Shown: positions 51,728-59,717 of the stretch, in pieces
Layout of the letters: each line of letters starts with the position of its first letter
Position numbering within the stretch: the stretch's first letter is position 1
The notes under the pieces: model-generated
What the model was told of the DNA's origin: nothing
The model's input: only the letters and a program-made list of their open reading frames with translations
Databases searched by the model: none
Made by a program: the position numbers and the translations under genes
Source: Aminobacter aganoensis
Lineage (GTDB): Bacteria > Pseudomonadota > Alphaproteobacteria > Rhizobiales > Rhizobiaceae
Assembly: GCF_014206975.1 (NCBI RefSeq)
Contig: NZ_JACHOU010000001.1
Coordinates: 496,001 to 560,000, forward strand
DNA: 64,000 nt
Reading direction: 5' to 3'

Positions 51728-52696
51728 ATGACCCGCACCATCGTCGCCTCGGCGACCCGCGAAATCGTCATCGGTTTCGACCAGCCCTTCTGCGTGATCG
51801 GCGAACGCATCAACCCGACCGGCCGCAAGAAGCTGGCCGCCGAGATGGTCGCCGGCAATTTCGAGACCGTCATCAAGGACGCACTGGAGCAGGCCGCCTG
51901 CGGCGCGACGATGCTCGACATCAATGCCGGCGTCACTTCGGTCAACCCGAACGAGACCGAACCGGGCCTGCTGGTGCAGACGCTGGAGATCGTCCAGAAC
52001 CTCGTCGACCTGCCGCTGGCCATCGACAGCTCGGTGTCGGCAGCCATCGAAGCGGCGCTCAAGGTCGCCAAGGGCCGCCCGCTGGTCAATTCCGTCACCG
52101 GCGAAGAAGAAAAGCTCGAAGCGATCCTGCCGCTGGTCAAGAAGTACAATGTGCCCGTCGTCGCCATCTCCAACGACGAAACCGGCATTTCGATGGATCC
52201 GGATGTCCGCTTTGCGGTCGCCAAGAAGATCGTCGAGCGTTGCGCCGACTTCGGCATTCCCGCCCATGACGTCGTCGTCGACCCGCTGGTCATGCCGATC
52301 GGCGCGCTGGGCGATGCCGGCCGCCAGGTCTTTGCGCTGCTGCGCCGGCTGCGCGAGGAGCTCAAGGTCAACACCACTTGCGGCCTGTCCAACATCTCGT
52401 TCGGCCTGCCGCATCGGCACGGCATCAACGCCGCCTTCATCCCGATGGTCATCGGCGCCGGCATGACCTCGGCGATCATGAACCCGGTTCGGCCCCAGGA
52501 AATGGAAGCAGTCCGCGGCGCCAACGTGCTCAACGGCACCGACGAGCACTGCACCAACTGGATCAAGACCTACAAGGACTACAAGCCGGCCGAAGGTGGA
52601 CACGCCGTGGCAGCATCGGTCGCGGTCACTGCGCCAGGCGACGCCGCCGGCGGCCGCCGCCGCGGCGGCCGTGAAGCTCGGATGGCCAGGGGGTAG
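51728..52696 (+). CDS. Methyl-THF:corrinoid methyltransferase (pterin-binding, MtgA/MetH-like)
   Basis: A protein of 322 residues with a pterin-binding barrel: CVIGERINPTGRKKL, GATMLDINAG, and NTTCGLSNISFGLPHR with the Asn/Ser that hold the pterin. It moves a methyl between tetrahydrofolate and the corrinoid protein. The last 18 residues are Arg/Gly-rich (GGRRRGGREARMARG). GGAGAGGA precedes the ATG, and a perfect SAH-type operator lies just upstream. With the RACo gene downstream it forms a two-gene operon. Confidence 0.92.
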   Translation: MTRTIVASATREIVIGFDQPFCVIGERINPTGRKKLAAEMVAGNFETVIKDALEQAACGATMLDINAGVTSVNPNETEPGLLVQTLEIVQNLVDLPLAIDSSVSAAIEAALKVAKGRPLVNSVTGEEEKLEAILPLVKKYNVPVVAISNDETGISMDPDVRFAVAKKIVERCADFGIPAHDVVVDPLVMPIGALGDAGRQVFALLRRLREELKVNTTCGLSNISFGLPHRHGINAAFIPMVIGAGMTSAIMNPVRPQEMEAVRGANVLNGTDEHCTNWIKTYKDYKPAEGGHAVAASVAVTAPGDAAGGRRRGGREARMARG

Positions 52697-52868
52697 CCAA
52701 AGACATCGTGATCAGCGACGCCACATCTCGCTTCCGCTGCAGCTCCGTCGACGAACGACGGGAAGCGTTGGCGTCGCAGAATTTCCCTTCTTCCCGGCCC
52801 CGGGGAGAAGGTACCGGCAAATGGAAGTCGCGCGACGCCACAGCCCCGGTGCAGACTGGAGTATTGCA

Positions 52869-54977
52869 ATGAACTCTCCCGCCAACATCACCGACCCGCT
52901 GGTGCTCTTCATGCCCTCGGGCAAGCGCGGACGGTTCCCGGTGGGAACGCCCATCCTCGATGCCGCGCGCCAGCTCGGCGTCTATGTCGAGAGTGTGTGC
53001 GGCGGACGCGCCACCTGCGGCCGCTGCCAGATCGAGGTCCAGGAAGGCAATTTCGCCAAGCACAAGATCGTCTCGTCCAACGACCACATCTCGCCAAAGG
53101 GTCCGAAGGAAGAGCGCTACGAGCGCGTGCGCGGCCTGCCCGAGGGACGTCGTCTGTCGTGCTCTGCGACCATTGCCGGCGACCTCGTCATCGACGTGCC
53201 GCAAGACACCGTCATCAACGCCCAGGTGGTGCGCAAGGCGGCTACCGACCGCGTCATCGAGCGCAATGCCGCCGTCCAGCTCTGCTATGTCGAGTTGGAA
53301 GAGCCTGACATGCACAAGCCGCTCGGCGACCTCGACCGCCTCAAGGTCGCGCTCGAAAAGGACTGGGGCTGGAAGGACCTGCTGGTCGCGCCCCACCTCA
53401 TCCCCCAGGTCCAGAAGATCCTGCGCACCAAGCTGCCTGACCAGCCCGAAGTCAGCCCCGGCAAATGGGGCGTGACTGCCGTGGTCCATCGCGACATGGA
53501 TTCCTCGCGGCCCTTCATCATCGGTCTTTTCCCCGGCCTCAAGAACGAGGCCTATGGCATCGCCTGCGACATCGGCTCGACCACGATCGCCATGCACCTG
53601 GTATCGCTGCTATCGGGCCGCATCGCCGCATCGTCGGGCACATCGAACCCGCAGATCCGCTTCGGCGAAGACCTGATGAGCCGCGTCTCGTACGTGATGA
53701 TGAACCCGGATGGCCGCGAGGCCATGACCAAGGCCGTGCGCGAGGCGGTCAATTCGCTGATCGGCAAGGTCTGCGAAGAGGGCCAGGCCAACCGAGAGGA
53801 CATCTTCGACTGCGTCTTCGTCGCCAACCCGATCATGCACCACCTGTTCCTCGGCATCGATCCGACCGAGCTTGGCCAGGCACCGTTCGCACTCGCCGTC
53901 TCGGGCGCGCTGCAGTTCTGGGCGCATGAGATCGACATCGAGGTCAACCGCGGCGCGCGCCTCTACACCCTGCCCTGCATCGCCGGCCATGTCGGCGCCG
54001 ATGCCGCCGGAGCGACGCTCTCGGAAGGCCCATACCGCCAGGACAAGATGATGCTGCTCGTCGATGTCGGCACCAATGCCGAGATCGTTCTTGGCAACAG
54101 GAACCGCGTCGTCGCCGCATCCTCGCCCACCGGCCCGGCCTTCGAAGGCGCCGAAATCTCCTCCGGCCAGCGCGCCGCACCGGGTGCCATCGAACGCGTG
54201 CGCATCGATCCCGAAACGCTGGAACCGAAGTACCGCGTCATCGGCACCGACAAATGGTCCGACGAGGAAGGCTTCGAGGAAGAATCGTGGACCACCGGCG
54301 TTACCGGCATCTGCGGCTCGGCCATCATCGAGGTCGTGGCTGAAATGTATCTGTCGGGGATCATCTCCGAAGACGGCGTCGTCGACGGCACGCTGATGGC
54401 CAAGAGCCCCCGCATCATCCCGAACGGCCGGACCTTCTCCTATCTGCTGCGCGAAGGCCGCCAGGGCGAGCCGCGCATCACGGTGACGCAGAACGATATC
54501 CGCGCCATCCAGTTGGCCAAGGCAGCACTTTATGCCGGCGTGAAGCTTCTGATGGAAAAGCAGGGCGTCGAGACGGTCGACACCATCCGCTTCGCCGGTG
54601 CCTTCGGCTCTTTCATCGATCCGAAATATGCCATGGTGCTCGGCCTGATCCCGGACTGTGTCCTGAGCGAAGTCAAGGCTGTCGGCAATGCAGCCGGCAC
54701 CGGCGCCCTGATGGCGCTGCTCAACCGCGACCATCGCCGCGAGATCGAGCAGGAGGTCGGCCGGATCGAGAAGATCGAGACTGCCCTCGAACCGCACTTC
54801 CAGCAGCTGTTCATCAACGCCATGGCCCTGCCCAACAAGGTCGATCCGTTCCCCCAGCTCGCCGAGCAGGTAAAATTGCCGCCGCGCAAGGTGTCTGGTG
54901 CGGAAGGCGAGGCAGCGGACGCCTCTCCGCGGCGCCGTTCTCGCGAGGAACGCGCCGCGCGGCGCGCCCGCGACTGA
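52869..54977 (+). CDS. RACo/RamA-type reductive activator of corrinoid proteins
   Basis: A protein of 702 residues. The N-terminal [2Fe-2S] ferredoxin domain has Cys 44, 50, 53 and 98 (CGGRATCGRCQIEV). A linker and a DUF4445 ASKHA ATPase domain follow (IACDIGSTTIAMHLVSL, MMLLVDVGTNAEIVLG, and AGAFGSFIDPKYAMVLGLIPD in part). Such proteins use ATP to drive reduction of inactive Co(II) corrinoid. The C-terminus is Arg-rich (PRRRSREERAARRARD). The start at 52869 fits the ferredoxin domain; the 172-nt spacer before it holds no gene. Confidence 0.92.
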   Translation: MNSPANITDPLVLFMPSGKRGRFPVGTPILDAARQLGVYVESVCGGRATCGRCQIEVQEGNFAKHKIVSSNDHISPKGPKEERYERVRGLPEGRRLSCSATIAGDLVIDVPQDTVINAQVVRKAATDRVIERNAAVQLCYVELEEPDMHKPLGDLDRLKVALEKDWGWKDLLVAPHLIPQVQKILRTKLPDQPEVSPGKWGVTAVVHRDMDSSRPFIIGLFPGLKNEAYGIACDIGSTTIAMHLVSLLSGRIAASSGTSNPQIRFGEDLMSRVSYVMMNPDGREAMTKAVREAVNSLIGKVCEEGQANREDIFDCVFVANPIMHHLFLGIDPTELGQAPFALAVSGALQFWAHEIDIEVNRGARLYTLPCIAGHVGADAAGATLSEGPYRQDKMMLLVDVGTNAEIVLGNRNRVVAASSPTGPAFEGAEISSGQRAAPGAIERVRIDPETLEPKYRVIGTDKWSDEEGFEEESWTTGVTGICGSAIIEVVAEMYLSGIISEDGVVDGTLMAKSPRIIPNGRTFSYLLREGRQGEPRITVTQNDIRAIQLAKAALYAGVKLLMEKQGVETVDTIRFAGAFGSFIDPKYAMVLGLIPDCVLSEVKAVGNAAGTGALMALLNRDHRREIEQEVGRIEKIETALEPHFQQLFINAMALPNKVDPFPQLAEQVKLPPRKVSGAEGEAADASPRRRSREERAARRARD

Positions 54978-55077
54978 GCGGATTAGGCAGGACACGGGGC
55001 CTGGGCGGGGATTTCGTGCCCCGCTGAAGCGCTTTCGTGCTAGCATGTCCGTATCGGGCATGTTTCCACTGCGCAAC

Positions 55078-55105
55078 CGTTTCAGCACAATCCTGCGTTG
55101 AAACG
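55078..55105. promoter_or_regulatory. DUF1127-cluster operator, copy 1
   Basis: Inverted repeat CGTTTCA-N14-TGAAACG. The spacer contains CAATCCT. A second copy with the same arm spacing lies at 55401-55428. It ends 95 nt before the first DUF1127 gene. Confidence 0.55.
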
Positions 55106-55200
55106 AAATCGACCCGAAACAAATCCGAACTAGTTTCCGCTCGTCAATTGCCGCCTGCGGACGTCCCTGCATCGGCACTCACGATGAAAAGGAGACATCC

Positions 55201-55380
55201 ATGTCGATCATTGGTTCGATAAGCCGCTACGGTGCCGACATCCGCAAGGCACGGCGCAACGCCAGGTCGCTGCGCCATCTGAATAGCCTGCCGCCTGAAA
55301 TCCAGAAGGACATCGGCTGGCCGGCTGGGTGCGATGAGCAGATCAGGGCACTCCATTCGGCCTTCTTGTCGCAACGCTAG
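55201..55380 (+). CDS. DUF1127 small protein A
   Basis: A protein of 59 residues: MSIIGSISRYGADIRKARRN, then LNSLPPEIQKDIGWPAG. The helix with basic residues followed by LPPEIQxDIGW is the DUF1127 (YjiS-like) unit. GGAGA precedes the ATG. Some small DUF1127 proteins in alphaproteobacteria bind RNA or affect phosphate and stress responses; for this one the role is unknown. It is too short to stand out in a frame scan. Confidence 0.8.
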   Translation: MSIIGSISRYGADIRKARRNARSLRHLNSLPPEIQKDIGWPAGCDEQIRALHSAFLSQR

Positions 55381-55397
55381 CCTCATCCGGCTGTCCG

Positions 55398-55431
55398 TTC
55401 TGTTTCAGAATCCTTTCATCCTGAAACAGAA
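55398..55431. promoter_or_regulatory. DUF1127-cluster operator, copy 2 / hairpin
   Basis: Perfect 11-bp arms TTCTGTTTCAG and CTGAAACAGAA with a 12-nt middle, of which TGTTTCA-N14-TGAAACA matches the site at 55078-55105 in arms and spacing. It could also fold as the terminator of DUF1127 gene A because AAAA follows. It lies 113 nt before gene B. Confidence 0.55.
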
Positions 55432-55543
55432 AAACGACTAGGCGATATCAAAGTGAAACATAAGCGAACGTAAACTTCTGCCCGGTCGGCGGCGCATCCC
55501 AGTCTCGCGTAGCGCCGCCGACCCGTAGTCCCAGGAGACATCC

Positions 55544-55846
55544 ATGTCCATCATCGGTGAGTTTCATCAATTTGGCGCCGTGCTCAGGCATGCCCGTCGT
55601 GACGGGCGCGTCGAAAAGATGATGAATGGCCTGCCGCGCGAATTGCAGGTCGAACTCGGCTGGATCGAGGGACCGTCTCGCCATGGGACGGGCACCGCAG
55701 GCCAACTCCACAAATACGGCCGCGTGGCGCTGCTGATGAACAAGCTGCCGCTCGACATCCAGATCGAGCTTGGCTGGCCGGTCGGTCCGCTGGCTTCGAT
55801 GTCGAACGTGATCGCCTTCGACGGGCGGAAAGCACGTTGCGCGTGA
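55544..55846 (+). CDS. Tandem DUF1127-like protein B
   Basis: A protein of 100 residues that contains two DUF1127-like units in one chain: LRHARRDGRVEKMMNGLPRE...ELGW at about 12-40 and KYGRVALLMNKLPLDIQIELGWPVG at about 57-82. Single-unit proteins are the rule. The ATG at 55544 has AGGAGA in front. It lies between two single-unit paralogues, so it may come from an unequal duplication. Confidence 0.75.
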   Translation: MSIIGEFHQFGAVLRHARRDGRVEKMMNGLPRELQVELGWIEGPSRHGTGTAGQLHKYGRVALLMNKLPLDIQIELGWPVGPLASMSNVIAFDGRKARCA

Positions 55847-55887
55847 CCTTCGCCGAAAAGGTCCACATGCTGGCGTTCCGCAGTCGC

Positions 55888-55921
55888 AGCCCCGGTCGGC
55901 CTGCCGCGGCCGACCGGGGCT
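55888..55921 (+). terminator. Long GC-rich hairpin after DUF1127 gene B
   Basis: Perfect 12-bp stem AGCCCCGGTCGG/CCGACCGGGGCT with a 10-nt loop, 42 nt after the stop. The T-run is missing, so it may be a stabiliser or a weak terminator. Confidence 0.55.
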
Positions 55922-55994
55922 TGCGCTGGACGCTCAAGGCCATGCGCCGCGCCGGCTAGATCCAGATCTCCAGGCAAATCGACGGACAGGCGCC

Positions 55995-56177
55995 ATGCCT
56001 TTATTTGACGAACTCGGTCGCCTCGGCGCCCGTTACAAACAGGCGCGCAACGAGCGAAGGACGGCGCGGATCATGAATGCGCTGCCGCCCGAGATCCAGC
56101 GCGACCTCGACTGGAACCCGCCGCCATCAGCGATGGCGAAGGTCTATCGCTGGGCCGCGGTGTCGGTCAGGCGCTGA
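55995..56177 (+). CDS. DUF1127 small protein C
   Basis: A protein of 60 residues with the unit YKQARNERRTARIMNALPPE, then IQRDLDW. It is the third paralogue in the cluster and ends 4 nt from the convergent LysR gene. Role unknown. Confidence 0.8.
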   Translation: MPLFDELGRLGARYKQARNERRTARIMNALPPEIQRDLDWNPPPSAMAKVYRWAAVSVRR

Positions 56178-56180
56178 GCT

Positions 56181-57080
56181 TCAGAACTTGCCGGTGAGAT
56201 TGAAGGTTTCGAACGCCGCGCGGATGTGATCGGCGGCAGCCTTCACCGGTGCGCTCGCCTCCGGCGCCACGATCATCGCCAGGCTATAGTTGCCGATCTC
56301 CGGCATGCCGTCCTTGGCGCCGAGTTCGACGAGTTCTTCGCCAAGGAAGGATTTCGGCAGTGGCGCAACGGCCAGGTCTGAAAGGATCGCGGCGCGCTGG
56401 CCTGCCGTGTGCGCGCTCATGTAGGCGACACGGTAGTTGCGTCCCTCGCGGCCCAGCGCCTCCAGCGCCCCTGCCCGCCAGGCACAACCCTCTTCCCACA
56501 GCGACACCGGCAACGGCTCGCGCATATGGGCGCAGCCACCCTTGGCACCGGCCCAGACGATCGGCTCCGTCAGAAGCGTCTCCGCACCGGCCGCATTGGC
56601 CTTGCACGCATTGGTGAGCAACGTGATGTCGAGGGCGCGGTCGTCCATGCGCCGGCGCAAATTGCTGCTCTGGTCGATGATGACGTCGACGGCGATTGCA
56701 GGATGGGTCTGGGCGAAACGCTTGAGCACGAACGGCAGCACGCGCTCGCCGAAATCGTCGGGCGAACCCAGCCGTACCACGCCGACGATGTCCGGAATGA
56801 TGAACTTCGACACCGCCTCGCGATTGATCGCCAGCATGCGGCGGGCATAACCGAGCAGCATCTCGCCATCGGTCGTCAGCGCCACCGAACGGGCGTCGCG
56901 CAGGAACACCGACCGGCCGAGAATGTCCTCGAGCTTCTTGATCTGCATCGAAACGGCCGACGGTGTGCGGAACACCGCATTGGCTGCGGTCGTGAAGCTG
57001 CCCGTCTCGGCGATCGCCACGAAGGTGCGCAGCACATCGAGATCGAGCAACGGCAGAGGATGATTGAGTGGCGCGTTCAT
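56181..57080 (-). CDS. LysR-family transcriptional regulator
   Basis: A protein of 299 residues. The N-terminal helix-turn-helix (VLRTFVAIAETGSFTTAANA, then FRTPSAVSMQIKKLEDILG) is typical, followed by a LysR substrate-binding domain. It is divergent from DUF1127 gene D and convergent with gene C. The effector and targets are unknown; the divergent small gene is the first candidate. Confidence 0.9.
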   Translation of the reverse strand: MNAPLNHPLPLLDLDVLRTFVAIAETGSFTTAANAVFRTPSAVSMQIKKLEDILGRSVFLRDARSVALTTDGEMLLGYARRMLAINREAVSKFIIPDIVGVVRLGSPDDFGERVLPFVLKRFAQTHPAIAVDVIIDQSSNLRRRMDDRALDITLLTNACKANAAGAETLLTEPIVWAGAKGGCAHMREPLPVSLWEEGCAWRAGALEALGREGRNYRVAYMSAHTAGQRAAILSDLAVAPLPKSFLGEELVELGAKDGMPEIGNYSLAMIVAPEASAPVKAAADHIRAAFETFNLTGKF

Positions 57081-57310
57081 GACCGATGTCCTTCAATATT
57101 TCTGATCGAACACATCATTTCATTTCGTTTGATTGAACCTCATGTCTCGGCGATAGTCAACTCCATCGAAGCACGGGGCATAGGCTCCAGCATCGAGGTT
57201 GCCCGGAAGCAGAAGCGCGAATGTGCGCAAGACGGTTTGAAACCAGCGGTGCCCACCGGGCGAGCACCTGAAGCCGGCCTTGAACCGGCCCATGAGGAAA
57301 GGTAACCGCA

Positions 57311-57490
57311 ATGTCTATTCTTTCATCGATCGGTCGTATCGCCAGCGGCTTCAACGCAGCCCGCGCCCGCAACCGCACCGCGCGCTCGATCAGTTCCCTC
57401 CCGCTTGAATTGCAGAAGGACATCGGCTGGCCCGAGGCCTTCGATTCCGAAACCGGCTATCGTCATGGCAATGGCGGCCAGGCGCACTGA
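57311..57490 (+). CDS. DUF1127 small protein D
   Basis: A protein of 59 residues: FNAARARNRTARSISSLPLE, then LQKDIGWPEAF. It is the fourth DUF1127-type gene in the cluster and is transcribed away from the LysR gene, across a 230-nt spacer. AGGAAAGG precedes the ATG. Confidence 0.8.
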   Translation: MSILSSIGRIASGFNAARARNRTARSISSLPLELQKDIGWPEAFDSETGYRHGNGGQAH

Positions 57491-57639
57491 GCGAGACTGA
57501 AGAACGGCCTGCCGCACAAGGATCCGGCAGGTCCGATCGCACGGCGCTCTCGCGACAGCCATGCACCCCCTGCACACCAAATGCGACCTGCACGCATGGC
57601 CCGCAACCTGAGACTCAAGTAACTGTAAATATTGACTAT

Positions 57640-57678
57640 TTTCCGACATTCGATACACGATTTCGAAGCTGTCGGAAA
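57640..57678. promoter_or_regulatory. Wide inverted repeat TTTCCGACA/TGTCGGAAA
   Basis: Perfect 9-bp arms at 57640-57648 and 57670-57678, start-to-start 30 nt (about three helical turns), in the 329-nt spacer 57491-57819. Such phasing suits a dimer or tetramer of a regulator. No gene is seen in the rest of the spacer; a 7-bp hairpin at 57508-57531 may end DUF1127 gene D. Confidence 0.5.
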
Positions 57679-57819
57679 CGATGTCGCTTTTGTCGCTCGC
57701 CGCTTCGTTTTTGCAGCATACGGGGCCGTATCCAAGCCCTATATGCCCATCATCAAACGAGCTGCCCCACTCCAGAGCGCGAAGGCACCCCGTGTAACCT
57801 GGATGCATGGAGACGTGTC

Positions 57820-57960
57820 ATGAAGATTTTCGCCCGCCTTTTCGGCATCGGCCGCAACGCAACGCTCTCGACCGCGATCGAGCGCCAGCGCCTTGCCAAG
57901 ACGATGCCCGGCCAGACCGGCGCCTTGGCCGCCAATCGCCTTGGCATGCTCATCGGCTGA
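57820..57960 (+). CDS. Small basic protein, unknown
   Basis: A protein of 46 residues (MKIFARLFGIGRNATLSTAI, then ERQRLAKTMPGQTGALAANR). GGAG lies 8 nt before the ATG and a strong terminator follows. The N-terminus resembles the DUF1127 neighbours but the LPPEIQ motif is missing. Real by signals; family unclear. Confidence 0.65.
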   Translation: MKIFARLFGIGRNATLSTAIERQRLAKTMPGQTGALAANRLGMLIG

Positions 57961-58000
57961 ATTCGAGCCGATCCGCTCCCTCCCGCGGATCGCAACCTGA

Positions 58001-58035
58001 CCGCCCTCCGGCCAACGCCGGAGCGGCGGTTTTTT
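58001..58035 (+). terminator. Strong rho-independent terminator
   Basis: Stem CTCCGGC/GCCGGAG with CAAC loop extended by CCGCC/GGCGG around one bulged C, followed by TTTTTT. It ends the small gene at 57820-57960. Confidence 0.9.
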
Positions 58036-58093
58036 CATGCCTGCCGCCTCACAAGCGCCACACTGCCGAAAATCCAGGGGCAACGGACACCGA

Positions 58094-58175
58094 TGTCGCA
58101 GATTTAATTTTAGCGACAGGCCCAAACCCATTGACAGCAAGGGAATTTGCTGTTGTCGCTATGCTATTCGCGACA
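58094..58175. promoter_or_regulatory. Paired TGTCGC/GCGACA inverted repeats upstream of GlxA-type regulator
   Basis: TGTCGC-N13-GCGACA lies at 58094-58118 and TGTCGC-N10-GCGACA at 58154-58175, with ACAGCAA-N6-TTGCTGT (58134-58153) between. They lie 39-120 nt before the regulator start and may be autoregulatory sites. Similar half-sites occur near MttB 2 and the second GcvT-fused dehydrogenase. Confidence 0.5.
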
Positions 58176-58213
58176 TCAGGTTCGCGCCGTTTCCGGCCAG
58201 CGTGAGGGTTCCT

Positions 58214-59215
58214 TTGAACGCCATCAGACATCCGATCAAACGATCGCTTGTGTTCTTCCTCGTACCCGATTTCACCATGGTTGCGTTTGCAACTGCCCTC
58301 GACCCGCTGCGGATCGCCAATCGCATGCTCGGCTATGAAGCCTACAAATGGCGGCTTGCCAGCATCGACGGCAAGGCGGTGCGCGCGTCCAACAGCGTCG
58401 AATGCGCGGTCGACACCTCGCTCGAAGAGGAGCGCAAGAAGATGGCCGGGCCCGAGCGCCCGTCGATGGTCATCGTCTGCACCGGCATCAATGTCGAGAC
58501 CTACACCAACAAGTCAGTCTTTGCCTGGCTGCGCGAGGAGTACAATCGCGGCGTCGCCGTCGGCGGCCTGTGCACCGGTGCCTATGTGCTGGCCAATGCC
58601 GGCCTGCTGTCCAACAAGCGCTGCGCCATCCATTGGGAAAACCTGCCCGGCTTCTCCGAGGCCTTCCCCAAGGCCAATGTCTACGCCGACCTCTTCGAGG
58701 TCGACCAGAACATCTACACCTGCGCCGGCGGCACCGCCGCGCTCGACATGATGCTGAAGCTGATCGGCGACGATTTCGACGACAATCTCGTCAACCGCAT
58801 CTGCGAACAGGTGCTGACCGACCGCGTGCGCAGCCCCACCGACCGTCAGAGGCTGCCGCTGCGCGCGCGGCTGGGTGTGCAGAACTCCAAGGTGTTGACC
58901 ATCATCGAACTGATGGAGGCGAACCTGTCTGAGCCGCTATCGCTGATCGAGATCGCCGACCATGTCGGGCTGTCGCGCCGCCAGATCGAACGCCTGTTCC
59001 GAACGGAGATGGGCCGCTCCCCTGCCCGCTACTATCTCGAAATCAGGCTCGACCGCGCCCGCCACCTGCTGATCCAGTCATCGATGCCGGTGGTCGAGGT
59101 CGCGGTCGCCTGCGGCTTCGTCTCGGCCTCGCATTTCTCCAAATGCTACCGCGAGCTCTATGCCCGCTCGCCGCAGCAGGAGCGCCTCGATCGAAAACAG
59201 CTGATCGCGGCTTGA
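58214..59215 (+). CDS. GlxA/GbdR-like regulator (DJ-1 domain plus AraC HTH)
   Basis: A protein of 333 residues. An N-terminal DJ-1/PfpI-type domain (FLVPDFTMVAFATALDPLRIANR in part, and AVGGLCTGAYVLANAGLL with the family Cys) precedes a C-terminal AraC double helix-turn-helix (LSLIEIADHVGLSRRQIERLF, AVACGFVSASHFSKCYRELY). The layout and MVAFATALDPLRIANRM fit GbdR, the activator of glycine betaine/dimethylglycine breakdown in Pseudomonas. A TTG at 58214 with GAGGG 6 nt upstream is the preferred start; a GTG at 58202 is possible. The GcvT-fused dehydrogenase nearby supports a betaine role. Confidence 0.85.
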   Translation: MNAIRHPIKRSLVFFLVPDFTMVAFATALDPLRIANRMLGYEAYKWRLASIDGKAVRASNSVECAVDTSLEEERKKMAGPERPSMVIVCTGINVETYTNKSVFAWLREEYNRGVAVGGLCTGAYVLANAGLLSNKRCAIHWENLPGFSEAFPKANVYADLFEVDQNIYTCAGGTAALDMMLKLIGDDFDDNLVNRICEQVLTDRVRSPTDRQRLPLRARLGVQNSKVLTIIELMEANLSEPLSLIEIADHVGLSRRQIERLFRTEMGRSPARYYLEIRLDRARHLLIQSSMPVVEVAVACGFVSASHFSKCYRELYARSPQQERLDRKQLIAA

Positions 59216-59225
59216 GCGGCGGCCC

Positions 59226-59633
59226 TTACTGGTCGCCGTCGTAACCGCCATCCCGGTAATCGTCGGAACCGCCGTCCTGGTAGTCGTCGTATCCCTGGTC
59301 GTCACAGATGCATTCGGCTGACGATATCACGTCGTTCCAGCCGCCGACCGAGCGCACGTTTCGGAAAAACTCCTGCGATGCGCCTCCCATTCGGGTGTGC
59401 TCGTAGGCGACGAGCGAACAGCCCGGGGCGACGCGCACCGACGATACCCTGTCGTTCCAGAACTGCCCGTTGCGAAAGCTGACGGACTGGCCTGACGCCA
59501 TCGGCAGGACACGCCCGCGGAACGAGACGTGCTCATACATCTCGCACGCGGTTTCGTCCTCATAGTATTGAGCGCCGGCAGTGCCGACCATGAGGACCGA
59601 AGCGATCGCTGCAATGGCTGCTTGGCGTTTCAC
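59226..59633 (-). CDS. Exported beta/gamma-crystallin-like protein
   Basis: A protein of 135 residues with a signal peptide (cleavage near AGA-QY), a mature domain with CEMYEHVSFRGRVLPM and SVRVAPGCSLVAYEHTRMGGA as paired crystallin-type Greek-key strands, and an Asp/Gly/Tyr-rich repeat tail (DDYQDGG, DDYRDGG) at about 116-135. Calcium binding is likely for both parts. Role unknown. Confidence 0.75.
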   Translation of the reverse strand: MKRQAAIAAIASVLMVGTAGAQYYEDETACEMYEHVSFRGRVLPMASGQSVSFRNGQFWNDRVSSVRVAPGCSLVAYEHTRMGGASQEFFRNVRSVGGWNDVISSAECICDDQGYDDYQDGGSDDYRDGGYDGDQ

Positions 59634-59717
59634 GATCCGAGTTTCCTTCCAGACGTCGACGGTTCGGGGAACCTTGCGCTCCCCAACATTGACGCTTGTA
59701 TGGCAACATCGGAAATT

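Noticed and set aside
52697-52868. Possible gene or repeat between the methyl-THF methyltransferase and RACo
   Set aside because: No frame with a ribosome site; short GC-rich repeats only, and the two genes read as one operon.
55843-55959. A 38-codon frame starting with GTG overlapping the stop of DUF1127 gene B
   Set aside because: It runs through a perfect 12-bp hairpin that better explains the sequence; no DUF1127 motif.
55078-57678. CRISPR-like array from repeated palindromes around the DUF1127 genes
   Set aside because: Only two related palindromes, at unequal distances with genes between; no regular spacers and no cas genes.
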